Part shown: in pieces, positions 9,411 to 19,190 of the stretch
How the letters are laid out: every line of letters starts with the position of its first letter
Position numbering within the stretch: position 1 is the first letter of the stretch
Source of the DNA: Streptomycetaceae bacterium
GTDB lineage: Bacteria; Actinomycetota; Actinomycetes; Nanopelagicales; Nanopelagicaceae
Direction: 5' to 3'
Assembly: GCA_027490815.1 (NCBI GenBank)
Contig: JAIXXJ010000036.1
Coordinates: 38,313 to 102,312 of the forward strand
DNA length: 64,000 bases
Notes under the pieces: generated by a model
The model's database searches: none
Told to the model about the DNA's origin: nothing
What the model saw: the letters and a program-made list of their open reading frames with translations, nothing else
Program-made: the position numbers and the translations under genes

Positions 9411-10178
9411 ATGGCACTCACAGATAAACGGGCTGCCTTTTTTGATGTAGATAACACGCTTATCCGGGGCTCAACGATTTATTTCTTAGGCCGGGGAATG
9501 TATCAGCGCGGATATTTCACAAAGAAGGATATCTCTCGATTTGTTCTAGCCAACCTGAGATTTCGCTTAACTGGTAAAGAAAAAAAAGAAGAGATTCAAA
9601 GATTTCAAGATGCAGCCACAGATTTTATTGGTGGCCATAATGTGGCTGACATTCAAGCAATTGCAGAAGAGATTTATGATGAATTTGTTTCACCCGCTTT
9701 GTGGCAGGGAACAATTGACATCGCTCAATCTCACATCGCAAATGGGCATGAGGTTTATTTGGTAACTGCCGCCCCAGAGGATATGGCTACTTTGATTGCA
9801 AAAAGGCTTGGCTTAACAGGGGCACTTGGTAGTAAGGCTGAAATAAAAAATCAGATTTACACCGGAAATATGAACGGACCACTATTGCATGGCAAAGAGA
9901 AAGCAGTTGCCATTATTGAACTCGCAAAAAATAATGGCTTAAATCTGAAAGAATGTTTTGCATATTCTGATAGCAACAATGATTTACCACTTCTGCAAAG
10001 TGTTGGTCATCCATCTGTAATCAACCCGGACACATTGCTTGGATTGCGCGCCATGGCCGAAGGTTGGCCCATTCATGATTTTCGAAAAGCTAGGTTTATT
10101 GGCAAGGCGATCTCACCTGTTGTAGTTCGTCTTGTTGCCCTTGCAACATGGCTTACTCCTCGCAAGCGCAAAGGTTGA
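9411..10178 (+). CDS. HAD-IB (SerB-like) phosphatase
   Basis: HAD-superfamily hydrolase of subfamily IB. Motif I is FFDVDNTLIRG near residue 11, motif II is the VTAAPED threonine region near residue 120, and motifs III-IV are the lysine in LHGKEKA and YSDSNNDLPLL. A hydrophobic and basic C-terminal tail (VVVRLVALATWLTPRKRKG) suggests peripheral membrane contact. Family relatives act on phosphoserine or lipid phosphates, and the substrate here is undecided. Confidence 0.85.
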   Translation: MALTDKRAAFFDVDNTLIRGSTIYFLGRGMYQRGYFTKKDISRFVLANLRFRLTGKEKKEEIQRFQDAATDFIGGHNVADIQAIAEEIYDEFVSPALWQGTIDIAQSHIANGHEVYLVTAAPEDMATLIAKRLGLTGALGSKAEIKNQIYTGNMNGPLLHGKEKAVAIIELAKNNGLNLKECFAYSDSNNDLPLLQSVGHPSVINPDTLLGLRAMAEGWPIHDFRKARFIGKAISPVVVRLVALATWLTPRKRKG

Positions 10179-10218
10179 TTAACGAGATAACCCATTAACC
10201 CTGTAATGTAAGCAAGTT

Positions 10219-12414
10219 ATGGAAATGCGCTCTTTCTCCGACTACTTGCGTAGTGTTGATGATGCTGCCCTCATTTCTCTTTTTTCTGCGCGACCAGACT
10301 TAGTTTCTCCAGTACCGCCAGATATTGCTTCCCTTGCTGTTCGCGCTTGTTCTGCCCCAAGTTTGGCACGTGCAATCGATTCATTAAATCAATGGCAGTT
10401 ACAAGTTCTTGAAGCAACAGCTAGTGTGAATGAACCCTTTACAGCAAAAATGATTGCTTCACTTACAGACAAAGAAGCATCATCTGCTTTAGATCATTTA
10501 ATTAAAATTGGATTGGTATATCCATCTGATGATGGACTAAGAGTTCCAACCCAACTTCGTGAAGTCATTGGCGGCGAACCCGCTGGTCTAGGGCCAGCAT
10601 CTATGGTCAAGTTGAAGTTACATGAATTGGCAGATGCGCCTGCGGATTCGAAAAAGATTTTAGAAAGGTTGAAATGGGGGCCTCCAAGAGGAAGCGTTGG
10701 AGATGTCAAAAATCCAGGTCCTGGAGTCTCCTGGCTCTTGGAAAAGAAATTTTTGGTTGCTCTCGATCAGCGCACAGTAATTCTTCCACGTGAAGTTGCG
10801 ATCGAGCTTCGGGGTAAAAAGATTCACAGGCAAGTAAGTGTGAGGCAGCCAGAACTGGCTGGAACAAAGCGAAACAAGAAGCAAATTGATTTGGCTGCAA
10901 TCGCAAATATCTCAACTGTTTTGCGTTGGGTAGAAGAGCTTCTTAATTTTTGGGCAGAAGAACCAGCAGATGCTTTGCGGGCCGGTGGGTTGGGAGTGCG
11001 AGATCTCAAAGTTCTTTCAAATCACCTTGGTGTTGATGAAGCGTGTACAGCATTCATCGCAGAGCTTGCATACTTAACTTCACTTATCAGTATCGATGCA
11101 AATGATCAGATTTTGCCAAGCAATAAATTTGATATTTGGCTAATGCAAACTCCTGCAGATCGCTGGCAAATGCTGGCTTCACAGTGGTTAATTACTTCTC
11201 GAGTAAGTGGTTTAGTCAGCCGTTTAGAATCTAAAAATGTTGCTGCACTTGGCCCCGAATTAGATCGCGTGAATGCATCCAAGATCAGAGGTTTAACTCT
11301 TAGTTTGCTTAATGAAAATCCTGACATTGCGCCTGACTGGAATAGTTTTAAAACTGTATTGGATTGGCGCGCCCCAGTTCGACGAAACTCATCACTACAA
11401 GATGAATTAGCAGAATGGACCCTGAGAGAGGCTGAATGGTTAGGGATAACTGGCCAGGGAGCGATTTCAAAGTACGGGGTTGGTTTTATAAATGGAGATG
11501 ATCTAGAAGTAATTAACCAAGATTTGCCAAAAACTGTTGATCACATATTGATTCAGAGTGATAACACTGCAATTGCACCAGGACCGCTCGAGCATGAAAT
11601 CTCACAATCACTTGCAATGATGGCTGAAATTGAAAGCCGGGGAGGAGCGACTGTTTATAGATTCACAGAGGCAACGATCCGTCGTGCACTTGATCATGGC
11701 AAAACTGGCGATGAAATTAAGACATTCCTGGCTAAAACATCTAAAACACCAATGCCACAACCACTCGAGTATCTAATTGCAGATGTTGCAAAAAAGCATG
11801 GGAAATTACGTGTTGGAAATACATCTTCATTCATCCGTTGTGAAGATACTGCATTAGTTTCTCAGATCATTAACGATAAGAAGTTAGAAATTCTAGGTCT
11901 TCGTCGCATTGCACCTGAAGTGATAATTTGTGAAATGGATGCAACAGATGCCATGCGTATTTTGCGTGAGTGTGGTTATTTACCAGCAGGTGAATCAACA
12001 AACGGAATGATTTTAACTGGCGTGAAATCAAATCGAGCCCTGACTAAACCAAGACCACCGCGCATTATTGGAGAAGTCGAAATTCCAACAGAAGAAGCAT
12101 TAACTGCTGCTATTAGAAGTTTGCGAACAGGTGAGAAATCAATGCATCGTCAAACAAGATTACGTCAAGTAGCTAATGAAGCATTGGGTGCACTTCCACG
12201 AAGCACTGCAAATGAAACGATGGATATTTTGAATCAGTTCATTTCTGAGGAAAAAACCCTCTCGATTGGTTATGCCGATAACAATGGCGGAGTGACCCAC
12301 AGAATCATCGATCCCATTCGAATTAGTGCAGGCGCATTAATAGCGCGCGATCATGCAACCGGGGAGGTTCAATCCTTCAGAATCCCCCGCATCACCGGCG
12401 TTGCACCGTTATAG
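10219..12414 (+). CDS. helicase-associated protein, XPB partner
   Basis: A 731-aa cytoplasmic protein without Walker motifs of its own. It resembles the actinobacterial helicase-C-terminal-like (Helicase_C_3) proteins encoded beside the XPB helicase. The N-terminal 120 residues look like winged-helix DNA-binding segments (DYLRSVDDAALISLF, SLNQWQLQVLEA). The C-terminal part contains a WYL-like segment: FISEEKTLSIGYADNNGG, then HRIIDPIRISAG. Only the M20 gene separates it from the XPB gene on the same strand. A role in DNA repair or in regulating the helicase is inferred from this linkage. Confidence 0.75.
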   Translation: MEMRSFSDYLRSVDDAALISLFSARPDLVSPVPPDIASLAVRACSAPSLARAIDSLNQWQLQVLEATASVNEPFTAKMIASLTDKEASSALDHLIKIGLVYPSDDGLRVPTQLREVIGGEPAGLGPASMVKLKLHELADAPADSKKILERLKWGPPRGSVGDVKNPGPGVSWLLEKKFLVALDQRTVILPREVAIELRGKKIHRQVSVRQPELAGTKRNKKQIDLAAIANISTVLRWVEELLNFWAEEPADALRAGGLGVRDLKVLSNHLGVDEACTAFIAELAYLTSLISIDANDQILPSNKFDIWLMQTPADRWQMLASQWLITSRVSGLVSRLESKNVAALGPELDRVNASKIRGLTLSLLNENPDIAPDWNSFKTVLDWRAPVRRNSSLQDELAEWTLREAEWLGITGQGAISKYGVGFINGDDLEVINQDLPKTVDHILIQSDNTAIAPGPLEHEISQSLAMMAEIESRGGATVYRFTEATIRRALDHGKTGDEIKTFLAKTSKTPMPQPLEYLIADVAKKHGKLRVGNTSSFIRCEDTALVSQIINDKKLEILGLRRIAPEVIICEMDATDAMRILRECGYLPAGESTNGMILTGVKSNRALTKPRPPRIIGEVEIPTEEALTAAIRSLRTGEKSMHRQTRLRQVANEALGALPRSTANETMDILNQFISEEKTLSIGYADNNGGVTHRIIDPIRISAGALIARDHATGEVQSFRIPRITGVAPL

Positions 12415-12423
12415 ACTTAGATC

Positions 12424-13485
12424 ATGTTGGCAGACCTAGAAGCGCTCGTAAGGTTGGAATCACCAACGCAAGATTTAGACGCGTGCAAAAATGTTGTTCG
12501 TCTGGCCAGTGATATTGCATCTCGGGTTTTAGATTCTCCAGCAGAGATACGAGATGTTAATGGTCGCCCAGTTTTTTGGTGGGGCTCACCTAATCCAGAA
12601 GTAATTGTCCTGGCTCACCTAGATACTGTTTGGCCTAAAGGATCTTTCGAGCCTCTATGGCAGATCGAAGGAACAACTGCCACAGGCCCAGGTGTTTTTG
12701 ATATGAAGGCTGGATTTATTCAAGCTTTATATGCAATGAAATCCATTAAGGGACCGGTTGCACTTGTTGCAACAACAGACGAAGAAACAGGAAGTCTGAC
12801 AAGTAAAGAATTTATTAAAGAGATATCTGCGAAAGTAAAGTCGGTACTAGTCGTAGAAGCATCTTTAGATGGAAAAGTCAAAACCGGGCGAAAAGGTACT
12901 GCGATGTATCAAATTAAAGTATTGGGAAAGGCCTCTCATGCTGGCCTAGAACCAGAAAAGGGCATTAACGCAACCGTTGAAGTGGCACACGTTGTTATCG
13001 CAGTTTCAAATCTTGCAAATGTTGAGTTTGGAACAACAGTAGTTCCCACAACTCTAGTGGCTGGAAATTCAACAAATACTGTTCCAGATTTAGCGGTTCT
13101 AGATATTGATATCCGATCATTTTCCATGGCCGAACTAAATAGAGTCGATGCAGCCATCAAAGCAATTGTTCCTGTAAATCCAGAGACTCGATATGAAGTT
13201 TCCGGTGGTTTCAATAGACCTCCATTAGAGAGCTCATCGACAATGGCTTTGTATGAACGAGCTGAAAAAGTTGCAAAAGAAATTGGTATGCCTGCTCTAG
13301 GCCATGCATCCGTTGGGGGTGCTAGTGATGGAAACTTTGCAGCCGCTGCTGGTGCGCAGGTTCTAGATGGATTAGGAGCTGTCGGAAGTGGTGCTCACGC
13401 CAAGCACGAATGGGTTGATATCAGTACCCTTGAAGATCGAAGCAAACTTTTGAATGCATTAATAAAGGATCTATTAAATGAGTGA
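12424..13485 (+). CDS. M20-family metallopeptidase (carboxypeptidase G2-like)
   Basis: Zinc-dependent exopeptidase or amidase. The metal-binding pattern of the family is complete: AHLDT (His), GPGVFDMKAGF (Asp), TTDEETGS (catalytic Glu and metal Glu) and GSGAHAKHEWVDI (late His). The middle of the protein has the dimerisation domain, with GKASHAGLEPEKGINA. The closest named type is glutamate carboxypeptidase (CPG2-like), but the substrate is not resolved. It lies between the XPB accessory gene and XPB and overlaps XPB by 8 nt. Confidence 0.88.
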   Translation: MLADLEALVRLESPTQDLDACKNVVRLASDIASRVLDSPAEIRDVNGRPVFWWGSPNPEVIVLAHLDTVWPKGSFEPLWQIEGTTATGPGVFDMKAGFIQALYAMKSIKGPVALVATTDEETGSLTSKEFIKEISAKVKSVLVVEASLDGKVKTGRKGTAMYQIKVLGKASHAGLEPEKGINATVEVAHVVIAVSNLANVEFGTTVVPTTLVAGNSTNTVPDLAVLDIDIRSFSMAELNRVDAAIKAIVPVNPETRYEVSGGFNRPPLESSSTMALYERAEKVAKEIGMPALGHASVGGASDGNFAAAAGAQVLDGLGAVGSGAHAKHEWVDISTLEDRSKLLNALIKDLLNE

Positions 13486-15127
13486 TGGTCCGTTAATTGT
13501 TCAGAGTGATAAAACACTTCTGTTAGATATCGATCATCCACTATCTGTTGAATGTCGGCGAGCAATTGCACCTTTTGCTGAGTTAGAAAGATCTCCAGAA
13601 CATATTCACACATATCGATTAACTCCGCTTGGATTATGGAATGCCCGCGCTGCAGGACATGATGCAGAACAAGTAATTGATACATTAATAAAGTATTCAC
13701 GTTATGCGGTCCCCCATTCAATTCTTATCGACGTCGCAGAAACTATGTCGCGCTACGGGCGCCTGCGACTTGAGATGGATCCTGTGCATGGCTTGATTTT
13801 GATTACTACCGACACAGCAGTACTTGAAGAAGTTATTCGCGCAAAAAAGATTGCTCCGTTACTTGGTGCCAGAATCGATTCTGAAACGATTGCAGTTCTG
13901 CCAAGTCAACGTGGTCAGATTAAACAATCCCTTTTGCGCTTAGGTTGGCCAGCTGAGGATTTTGCAGGCTATGTTGATGGTCAGGCACACGAAATATCTT
14001 TAGTAGAAAAAGACTGGAAGATTCGTCCGTACCAAGAGTTGGCTGCAGAAGGTTTTTGGCATGGTGGCTCGGGAGTAGTAGTACTTCCCTGTGGTGCCGG
14101 TAAAACAATTGTTGGTGCAGCAGCAATGGCACATGCAAAAGCCACAACACTGATTTTGGTTACGAATACAGTTGCTGCTCGTCAGTGGCGAGATGAACTT
14201 TTGAAGCGAACCACATTAAATGAAGACGAAATTGGCGAATACTCTGGTGCAAAAAAAGAGATTAGACCTGTCACTATTGCCACCTATCAAGTGATGACAA
14301 AGAAGAAAAACGGAGTTTATGCCCATTTGGATCTCTTTGATTCCTATGATTGGGGCTTGATTATTTACGATGAAGTTCATCTTCTTCCAGCACCAATCTT
14401 TAGATTCACCGCAGATATCCAGTCTCGACGCAGACTAGGACTTACCGCGACATTGGTGAGAGAAGATGGAATGGAGGGTGAGGTATTTTCACTCATCGGT
14501 CCAAAACGCTTTGACGTTCCATGGAAAGAGATTGAATCTCAGGGGTATATCGCGCCAGCCGAATGTATTGAAGTGAGAGTTAACTTAACTGAAGCCGAAC
14601 GCTTAACGTATGCAACTGCAGAGCCAGAGAACCGCTATCGAACCTGTGCTACTACGCGCACCAAACGAGATGTTGTTGAATTACTTGTTAAAAAACACAA
14701 AGGCGAACAAATTCTTGTAATTGGTCAATACTTGGATCAACTCGATGAACTCTCTGAAGTCCTTGGCGTGCCTGTTATTAAGGGAGATACTCCAGTAAAA
14801 GAGCGTGAAGTCCTTTTTAATAAATTTAGAAGCGGTGAAATAACTTGTTTAGTTGTCTCAAAAGTTGCTAATTTTTCTATTGATCTTCCAGATGCAACGA
14901 TTGCCATCCAAGTTTCCGGTGCATTTGGAAGTCGTCAAGAAGAAGCTCAGAGATTAGGGCGAATTTTGCGCCCCAAATCAGATGGAAGAAGTGCAACTTT
15001 TTATTCAGTAATTTCTCGCGACACAATCGATCAAGATTTTGCACAAAATCGCCAACGCTTTTTAGCTGAGCAGGGATACTCTTACAAAATCATCGATGCT
15101 GACGATGTGTTTCAAGGGAAGATCTAA
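13478..15127 (+). CDS. DNA repair helicase XPB
   Basis: Superfamily 2 3'-5' DNA helicase of the XPB/Rad25 type. The Walker A motif is LPCGAGKTIVGAA near residue 205, the DEVH box is YDEVHLLPAP near 305, and SRRRLGLTATLVREDG is motif III/RED. C-terminal motifs V-VI are VANFSIDLPDA and QEEAQRLGRILRPK. An N-terminal domain of about 180 residues precedes the motor. The ATG overlaps the M20 stop. The 3' end runs 38 bp into the convergent glutaredoxin gene. Bacterial XPB is typical of Actinobacteria. Confidence 0.95.
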   Translation: MSDGPLIVQSDKTLLLDIDHPLSVECRRAIAPFAELERSPEHIHTYRLTPLGLWNARAAGHDAEQVIDTLIKYSRYAVPHSILIDVAETMSRYGRLRLEMDPVHGLILITTDTAVLEEVIRAKKIAPLLGARIDSETIAVLPSQRGQIKQSLLRLGWPAEDFAGYVDGQAHEISLVEKDWKIRPYQELAAEGFWHGGSGVVVLPCGAGKTIVGAAAMAHAKATTLILVTNTVAARQWRDELLKRTTLNEDEIGEYSGAKKEIRPVTIATYQVMTKKKNGVYAHLDLFDSYDWGLIIYDEVHLLPAPIFRFTADIQSRRRLGLTATLVREDGMEGEVFSLIGPKRFDVPWKEIESQGYIAPAECIEVRVNLTEAERLTYATAEPENRYRTCATTRTKRDVVELLVKKHKGEQILVIGQYLDQLDELSEVLGVPVIKGDTPVKEREVLFNKFRSGEITCLVVSKVANFSIDLPDATIAIQVSGAFGSRQEEAQRLGRILRPKSDGRSATFYSVISRDTIDQDFAQNRQRFLAEQGYSYKIIDADDVFQGKI

Positions 15128-15341
15128 ATCTTATAGGATCAACTCTCCAATAATCGTGGTGCACTCCATCAATTAAAGTTACAGGTACTTGTTCTCCGTA
15201 CTGCTTTTCTAAATCTTCATTACCGTCTATAAATATTTGGACTACTTCAAATTTCAATTCATGCATCATTGCCTGCAAAACTTTAAGGGCGTCTTCGCAG
15301 AGGTGGCACTCTTTTCGACTATAAATCGTTACTAGTTCCAT
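15090..15341 (-). CDS. glutaredoxin-family protein
   Basis: Small thioredoxin-fold protein with the redox motif SRKECHLCEDA at the N-terminus and a cis-proline segment (EQVPVTLIDGV). It matches the short glutaredoxin-like proteins of Actinobacteria. The ATG at 15341 is preferred over the GTG at 15344 because an AGGAG lies 5 nt upstream of it. The last 12 codons are antisense to the end of the XPB gene. Its physiological partner is unknown. Confidence 0.85.
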   Translation of the reverse strand: MELVTIYSRKECHLCEDALKVLQAMMHELKFEVVQIFIDGNEDLEKQYGEQVPVTLIDGVHHDYWRVDPIRFRSSLETHRQHR

Positions 15342-15423
15342 CACGACTCCTGTCTATCCTGATAAACCTCTTAGAGGATCGTTCTCCTATGCCACTGACC
15401 TTAAACCATGGCTGCCACACTGA

Positions 15424-15429
15424 TAGCGT
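15424..15429 (+). promoter_or_regulatory. candidate -10 of the secreted metalloprotease gene
   Basis: TAGCGT lies exactly 7 nt upstream of the ATG at 15437, the spacing repeated at many genes in this window. It supports a leaderless message starting at 15437 and argues against the in-frame ATG at 15389, which lies upstream of this element. Confidence 0.45.
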
Positions 15430-15436
15430 TGGCACC

Positions 15437-17845
15437 ATGCATTTCCCGCGGATCAAATCGCTCCATTTATCCCTTGCTACAAAATTGTTGGTCCTTTCCA
15501 CTCTTTTGCTATCGGGGTTAGGAATACCAACTGCTGAAGCAATTAGCTTTCGACAGGTGCCAGCCACAAACTGGGTTCATGTTCTGGCTAGCGATACTGA
15601 TAAATCTTCTGCGGTTCGCACAAACACCGCCCAACTTCCTTCTAAAAACCTCGAAGCAGTTTCCAAATTTGATGTGACGTACAATAACTTTCCTGATTGG
15701 GCAAAGAAAGAAGTTCAGGAATCTTTAGATATCTGGGCTGCTAATTTCAGATCTTCTGTGGCAATAACAGTGGAGGCGACATGGGAGCGTTCTAAATCAG
15801 AAAGTATCCTTGGTAGTGCGCGCGGAGGAAGTTATTTTTCTTCTTTTCCGGGTGCCCCAGATCCTGGTCTTTGGTATGTGTCAGCTCTTGCAAATGCACT
15901 GTCTGGAAAAGACTTAGATAAAAATAATCCTGAAATTATTATTCAGGTGAACTCTGAAGCTTCTTGGAATTCCCGCGGGGATGATAGACCCACTCGAACT
16001 GAGTACGATTTAAAATCAGTTTTTTTGCATGAAGTGGGTCATGGCCTTGGATTTTCTTCAAATGATTCTTATGAACTAGTTTCTGGAGTTGGCACATTGT
16101 CAATGCCAACCCCTTTTGATGCATATCTGCAAACTAATGATGGAAAACGATTAGCAGATTTACCTTCACCATCCAAAGAGTTAGGAACGGCATTAACTTC
16201 TTCACTTGTATGGTCAGGTGCCTTGGGCGTTCAGGCAAACGGGGGTGTCAAACCCAAAATGTTTACACCTCAAACATATGAAGCCGGTTCCTCAACTTCT
16301 CATTTAGATGAATCTTCTTTTTCCAACGCAGGTTTAGATTCGGTGATGACTCCAAGGCTTGATTCTGGCGAGGTTTTTGCTGGGCCAGGGCCGTTGATGC
16401 TGGCCATGATGGAAGATTTGCGAAATAAACCCCCTGCAGGGATCACAAATGACCTTCCTCTTTCGCCTCGCAACCCTGTTGCATTAGTTGGTGATGCATC
16501 GGCTCTTATAACTTTTGATCCCCCTGCCAACATACGAACTTCACAAATAAGTGAATACATCGTCAAAAATATTAGGACCGGCGTTGAAAAGAAATCAATT
16601 TCAAGCCCTGTTGTATTTTCAGGTTTAAAAAATGGGACCTCATACACATTCTCTGTAGCTGCAAAAAATGCCCTGGGGGTATCTGTTGAGACTAAAACTA
16701 GAGCAGTTGTTCCACAAGCAAGTTGGAAGAGTGTCGCCTTTGATGATGATTCTGATGGATTAAATCTGGCAACTGCTGTTTTTAACGGAAAACCAATCGT
16801 TGCCTATAACGATAGTAAAAATGCAGATTTAAAGCTTGCAATATTTGATGGCAAAGGTTGGAAGAAAACAATAGTTGATGGTGAAGGCGGAACAGCAGGA
16901 AGGACTACTAACGAGATCTCTAGCGCAATCAGTGTTTGTGTTAATGGTGTGTCTCCTTCTCAAACAATGCACATTTTCTACAGTGATGTGACTGAAAAAG
17001 ATCTTCGCTATGCAAAGTATGATGGAAAATCCTTTAGTTTTGAGATTATCGATGGCAATGCTTCTTCTGTAAACAAATATGAAGATCCCATTCGTGTGCG
17101 AACATCTAGTGATGTAAGTGTTTCAAACGCCTGCGTTGCCACGGCCTCAGAGATTCAAGTTTTCTATCGAGACCAAACGCAAGGAATCACTCTAGGAGCA
17201 GTTAAATCAGACGGCAGTTCTTGGAGATATGAGTTAGTCGATGGTGATCGCGCCACTGATGGACGAAGCACTGGGGATGTCAGTTTTCATATGAAGGCAA
17301 CTCTTGTCGGTCAAACAACCTACCTTGTCTATGACTCTGTAACTGTCTTTGATGAAAAGAAAAATGTTTCTGAAGGTTCAGTTCGAATGGCAAGTCGCAC
17401 GGGTATAAACCCATCTGATTGGCAATACATAGAGTTAGATAAAGCATCCGATAAATCATCGATTGCAGGTTACGATATTGCAATCGCAAATGTTGGTAAC
17501 ACTGCATTGGTTGCTTGGTTGGCAGGTCCCTCAACAACACCAGGGGTTGCAAATGAAATTCGATGGGCGAAGGTGGATTCGCCAAAAAAGATATCAAGAA
17601 TTGTGAGTGGAAATTTTGGGCAACCAGGTGAGCATCTCTCCACTAATGGAAAAACAATCATCTATAACTGCCAAGAGCGTTTGTGTGCGATTAATACGGA
17701 GCAAAAAATTCTTAATCAAAATTCTATTCGACTAGTAACTAGCTCTCAAGAATTACAACCAATCGATAGTGTGTGGCTTACAATAAATAAAAGTTTAAAT
17801 CTGCTTGCCAATAAAAAAGGAAAAATGGTTCTTCTTAAGCCGTAA
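15437..17845 (+). CDS. secreted matrixin-like zinc metalloprotease with FN3 and C-terminal propeller-like region
   Basis: An 802-aa exported protein. Residues 1-35 form a signal peptide (hydrophobic LATKLLVLSTLLLSGLG, cleavage after AEA). The zinc site HEVGHGLGF at residues 198-206 fits HEXXHXXG-x-x metzincins. A fibronectin type III-like stretch follows near residues 345-420 (ISEYIVKNIRTG, LKNGTSYTFSVAAKNALG). The remaining 380 residues contain recurring DGK/DG-SW and YDG blades that suggest a beta-propeller. Likely a surface-released protease for peptide scavenging, which is inferred. It converges with the bS22 gene with no gap. Confidence 0.75.
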   Translation: MHFPRIKSLHLSLATKLLVLSTLLLSGLGIPTAEAISFRQVPATNWVHVLASDTDKSSAVRTNTAQLPSKNLEAVSKFDVTYNNFPDWAKKEVQESLDIWAANFRSSVAITVEATWERSKSESILGSARGGSYFSSFPGAPDPGLWYVSALANALSGKDLDKNNPEIIIQVNSEASWNSRGDDRPTRTEYDLKSVFLHEVGHGLGFSSNDSYELVSGVGTLSMPTPFDAYLQTNDGKRLADLPSPSKELGTALTSSLVWSGALGVQANGGVKPKMFTPQTYEAGSSTSHLDESSFSNAGLDSVMTPRLDSGEVFAGPGPLMLAMMEDLRNKPPAGITNDLPLSPRNPVALVGDASALITFDPPANIRTSQISEYIVKNIRTGVEKKSISSPVVFSGLKNGTSYTFSVAAKNALGVSVETKTRAVVPQASWKSVAFDDDSDGLNLATAVFNGKPIVAYNDSKNADLKLAIFDGKGWKKTIVDGEGGTAGRTTNEISSAISVCVNGVSPSQTMHIFYSDVTEKDLRYAKYDGKSFSFEIIDGNASSVNKYEDPIRVRTSSDVSVSNACVATASEIQVFYRDQTQGITLGAVKSDGSSWRYELVDGDRATDGRSTGDVSFHMKATLVGQTTYLVYDSVTVFDEKKNVSEGSVRMASRTGINPSDWQYIELDKASDKSSIAGYDIAIANVGNTALVAWLAGPSTTPGVANEIRWAKVDSPKKISRIVSGNFGQPGEHLSTNGKTIIYNCQERLCAINTEQKILNQNSIRLVTSSQELQPIDSVWLTINKSLNLLANKKGKMVLLKP

Positions 17846-17944
17846 TTACTTTGCGTTGCGTCGCTGAATACGAGTTTTCTTCAGAAGTTTTTTGTGCTTC
17901 TTTTTCGCCATACGCTTGCGTCGCTTTTTAATTACGGAACCCAT
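17846..17944 (-). CDS. small ribosomal protein bS22 (AURKAIP1/COX24 domain)
   Basis: A 32-aa, extremely basic protein ([16 protein letters not shown]...) nearly identical in pattern to the actinobacterial small-subunit protein bS22, related to the mitochondrial AURKAIP1/COX24 domain. It binds 16S rRNA near the decoding region in mycobacteria. The ATG at 17944 follows an AAGAGAG ribosome-binding site. A TAATCT about 45 nt upstream, inside the end of the preceding gene, could be its -10. Adjacency to proC is common in Actinobacteria. Confidence 0.92.
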   Translation of the reverse strand: MGSVIKKRRKRMAKKKHKKLLKKTRIQRRNAK

Positions 17945-17993
17945 ATATAAATCTCTCTTTTCTGTGTGTGCTGTTGTTGAGCAGGTAGTTAGA

Positions 17994-19190
17994 TTACCGT
18001 GAATTACGAACAAAAATCGAAACGATATCCGTGCTTGAAGTGACAACAAGTGGACCTAAATCTTTAGACTCGAGGCTTCCTATGAGTAGGCGTTGGCCAA
18101 CTGGAGCGCTATCGGCAGCCGAAATTGCTCCTTTTGAGTTAAAAGTGATCAGCAAGGGAGTGGGAGCCTTTGGATTCCATGCAAGTTCTGAAACTGCGCC
18201 ACTTGAAAGAAATACGAGTTGTGTGGAGCCAATGGTAAATGCAGGACCAGAGCCAATAAATCTAAATGTCCAAGTGGGTAAATAGCGGGATGAAAATTTC
18301 GTGACTGCTACTTCACTTTTACTTCCCACAACAACTTCTCCACCCAAAAGCAATGAAGCTGTGGTGCTATTCCAAATGCGCTTGCCTTTACTGATGGAAC
18401 TTCGGACAGCCGAAACAATTTTAAGGTCTTTTGAAACTCTGACAATTACACCGTCAATTAAACCTGCAAGCTTTTTACCGGCAATAGTTTCACCACTAGA
18501 ACCAACAAGAGTGAAGGTTCCATCGGTATTTCGAGAAACAGATTCGATAGCAGTGGAGATTGAACCAATTTGAAGTAGTTTTGAGAAAGCACCAGAAGAA
18601 TTTAATGAAACGATGAATCCTGCATTGGTTTTTTCACTTGCTAAAGAACCAACAATTGTGAGGCCAGCCTTATCGATGAGTAGCGCGGTAGGTAAAATCA
18701 CGTGGCTAGAAGGCAAAACACTTGGCGAACCGACTACTCCTGTGGCTGAAACTTTCCAAATAGTTAGCGCCTTTAAATCTGCGACAAGGGTGGATGGAGA
18801 AATCACGGCGTTATCAGGATTAATTGTTGCTTGCGTAGTTCCAGAGGGAGTTACTGAAGAGGATGCCGCCAATGGTGTTGATCCAGCGATCCAAATATCT
18901 CCCGCGGCATCTACAGCGGCGGTGGTTGCCACTGATCCTTGAGATTGATCTAGCGGTACTTTCCATAACTCCGTGCCATTTACATCAAGTGCCTTTACAT
19001 AGGCTCTTGAATTTTGAGTTCCATAAACAATTAAATTTTTACCAGAAACAACTACTCCACTAACTTCAGATGGCACACCAATAGTCGTGAGAAGTTTTAG
19101 AGAGTTAACAGTGATTTTTTTGGGTACCGCTTGAGCGGTAGGTGTAATCGCTAGAAGCGCAACCACAGTTAAAGTGATGAAGCGTTTCAC
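17994..19190 (-). CDS. secreted propeller-like protein of unknown function
   Basis: A 398-aa exported protein: residues 1-22 are a signal peptide ([18 protein letters not shown]). The mature part is rich in Ser, Thr, Gly and Val, with repeating blades of the type [34 protein letters not shown] and GEVVVGSK. These suggest a beta-propeller of six or seven blades. No catalytic motif is evident. It overlaps proC by 4 nt (ATGA), so it is expressed with it. I do not recognise a specific family. Confidence 0.6.
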   Translation of the reverse strand: MKRFITLTVVALLAITPTAQAVPKKITVNSLKLLTTIGVPSEVSGVVVSGKNLIVYGTQNSRAYVKALDVNGTELWKVPLDQSQGSVATTAAVDAAGDIWIAGSTPLAASSSVTPSGTTQATINPDNAVISPSTLVADLKALTIWKVSATGVVGSPSVLPSSHVILPTALLIDKAGLTIVGSLASEKTNAGFIVSLNSSGAFSKLLQIGSISTAIESVSRNTDGTFTLVGSSGETIAGKKLAGLIDGVIVRVSKDLKIVSAVRSSISKGKRIWNSTTASLLLGGEVVVGSKSEVAVTKFSSRYLPTWTFRFIGSGPAFTIGSTQLVFLSSGAVSELAWNPKAPTPLLITFNSKGAISAADSAPVGQRLLIGSLESKDLGPLVVTSSTDIVSIFVRNSR

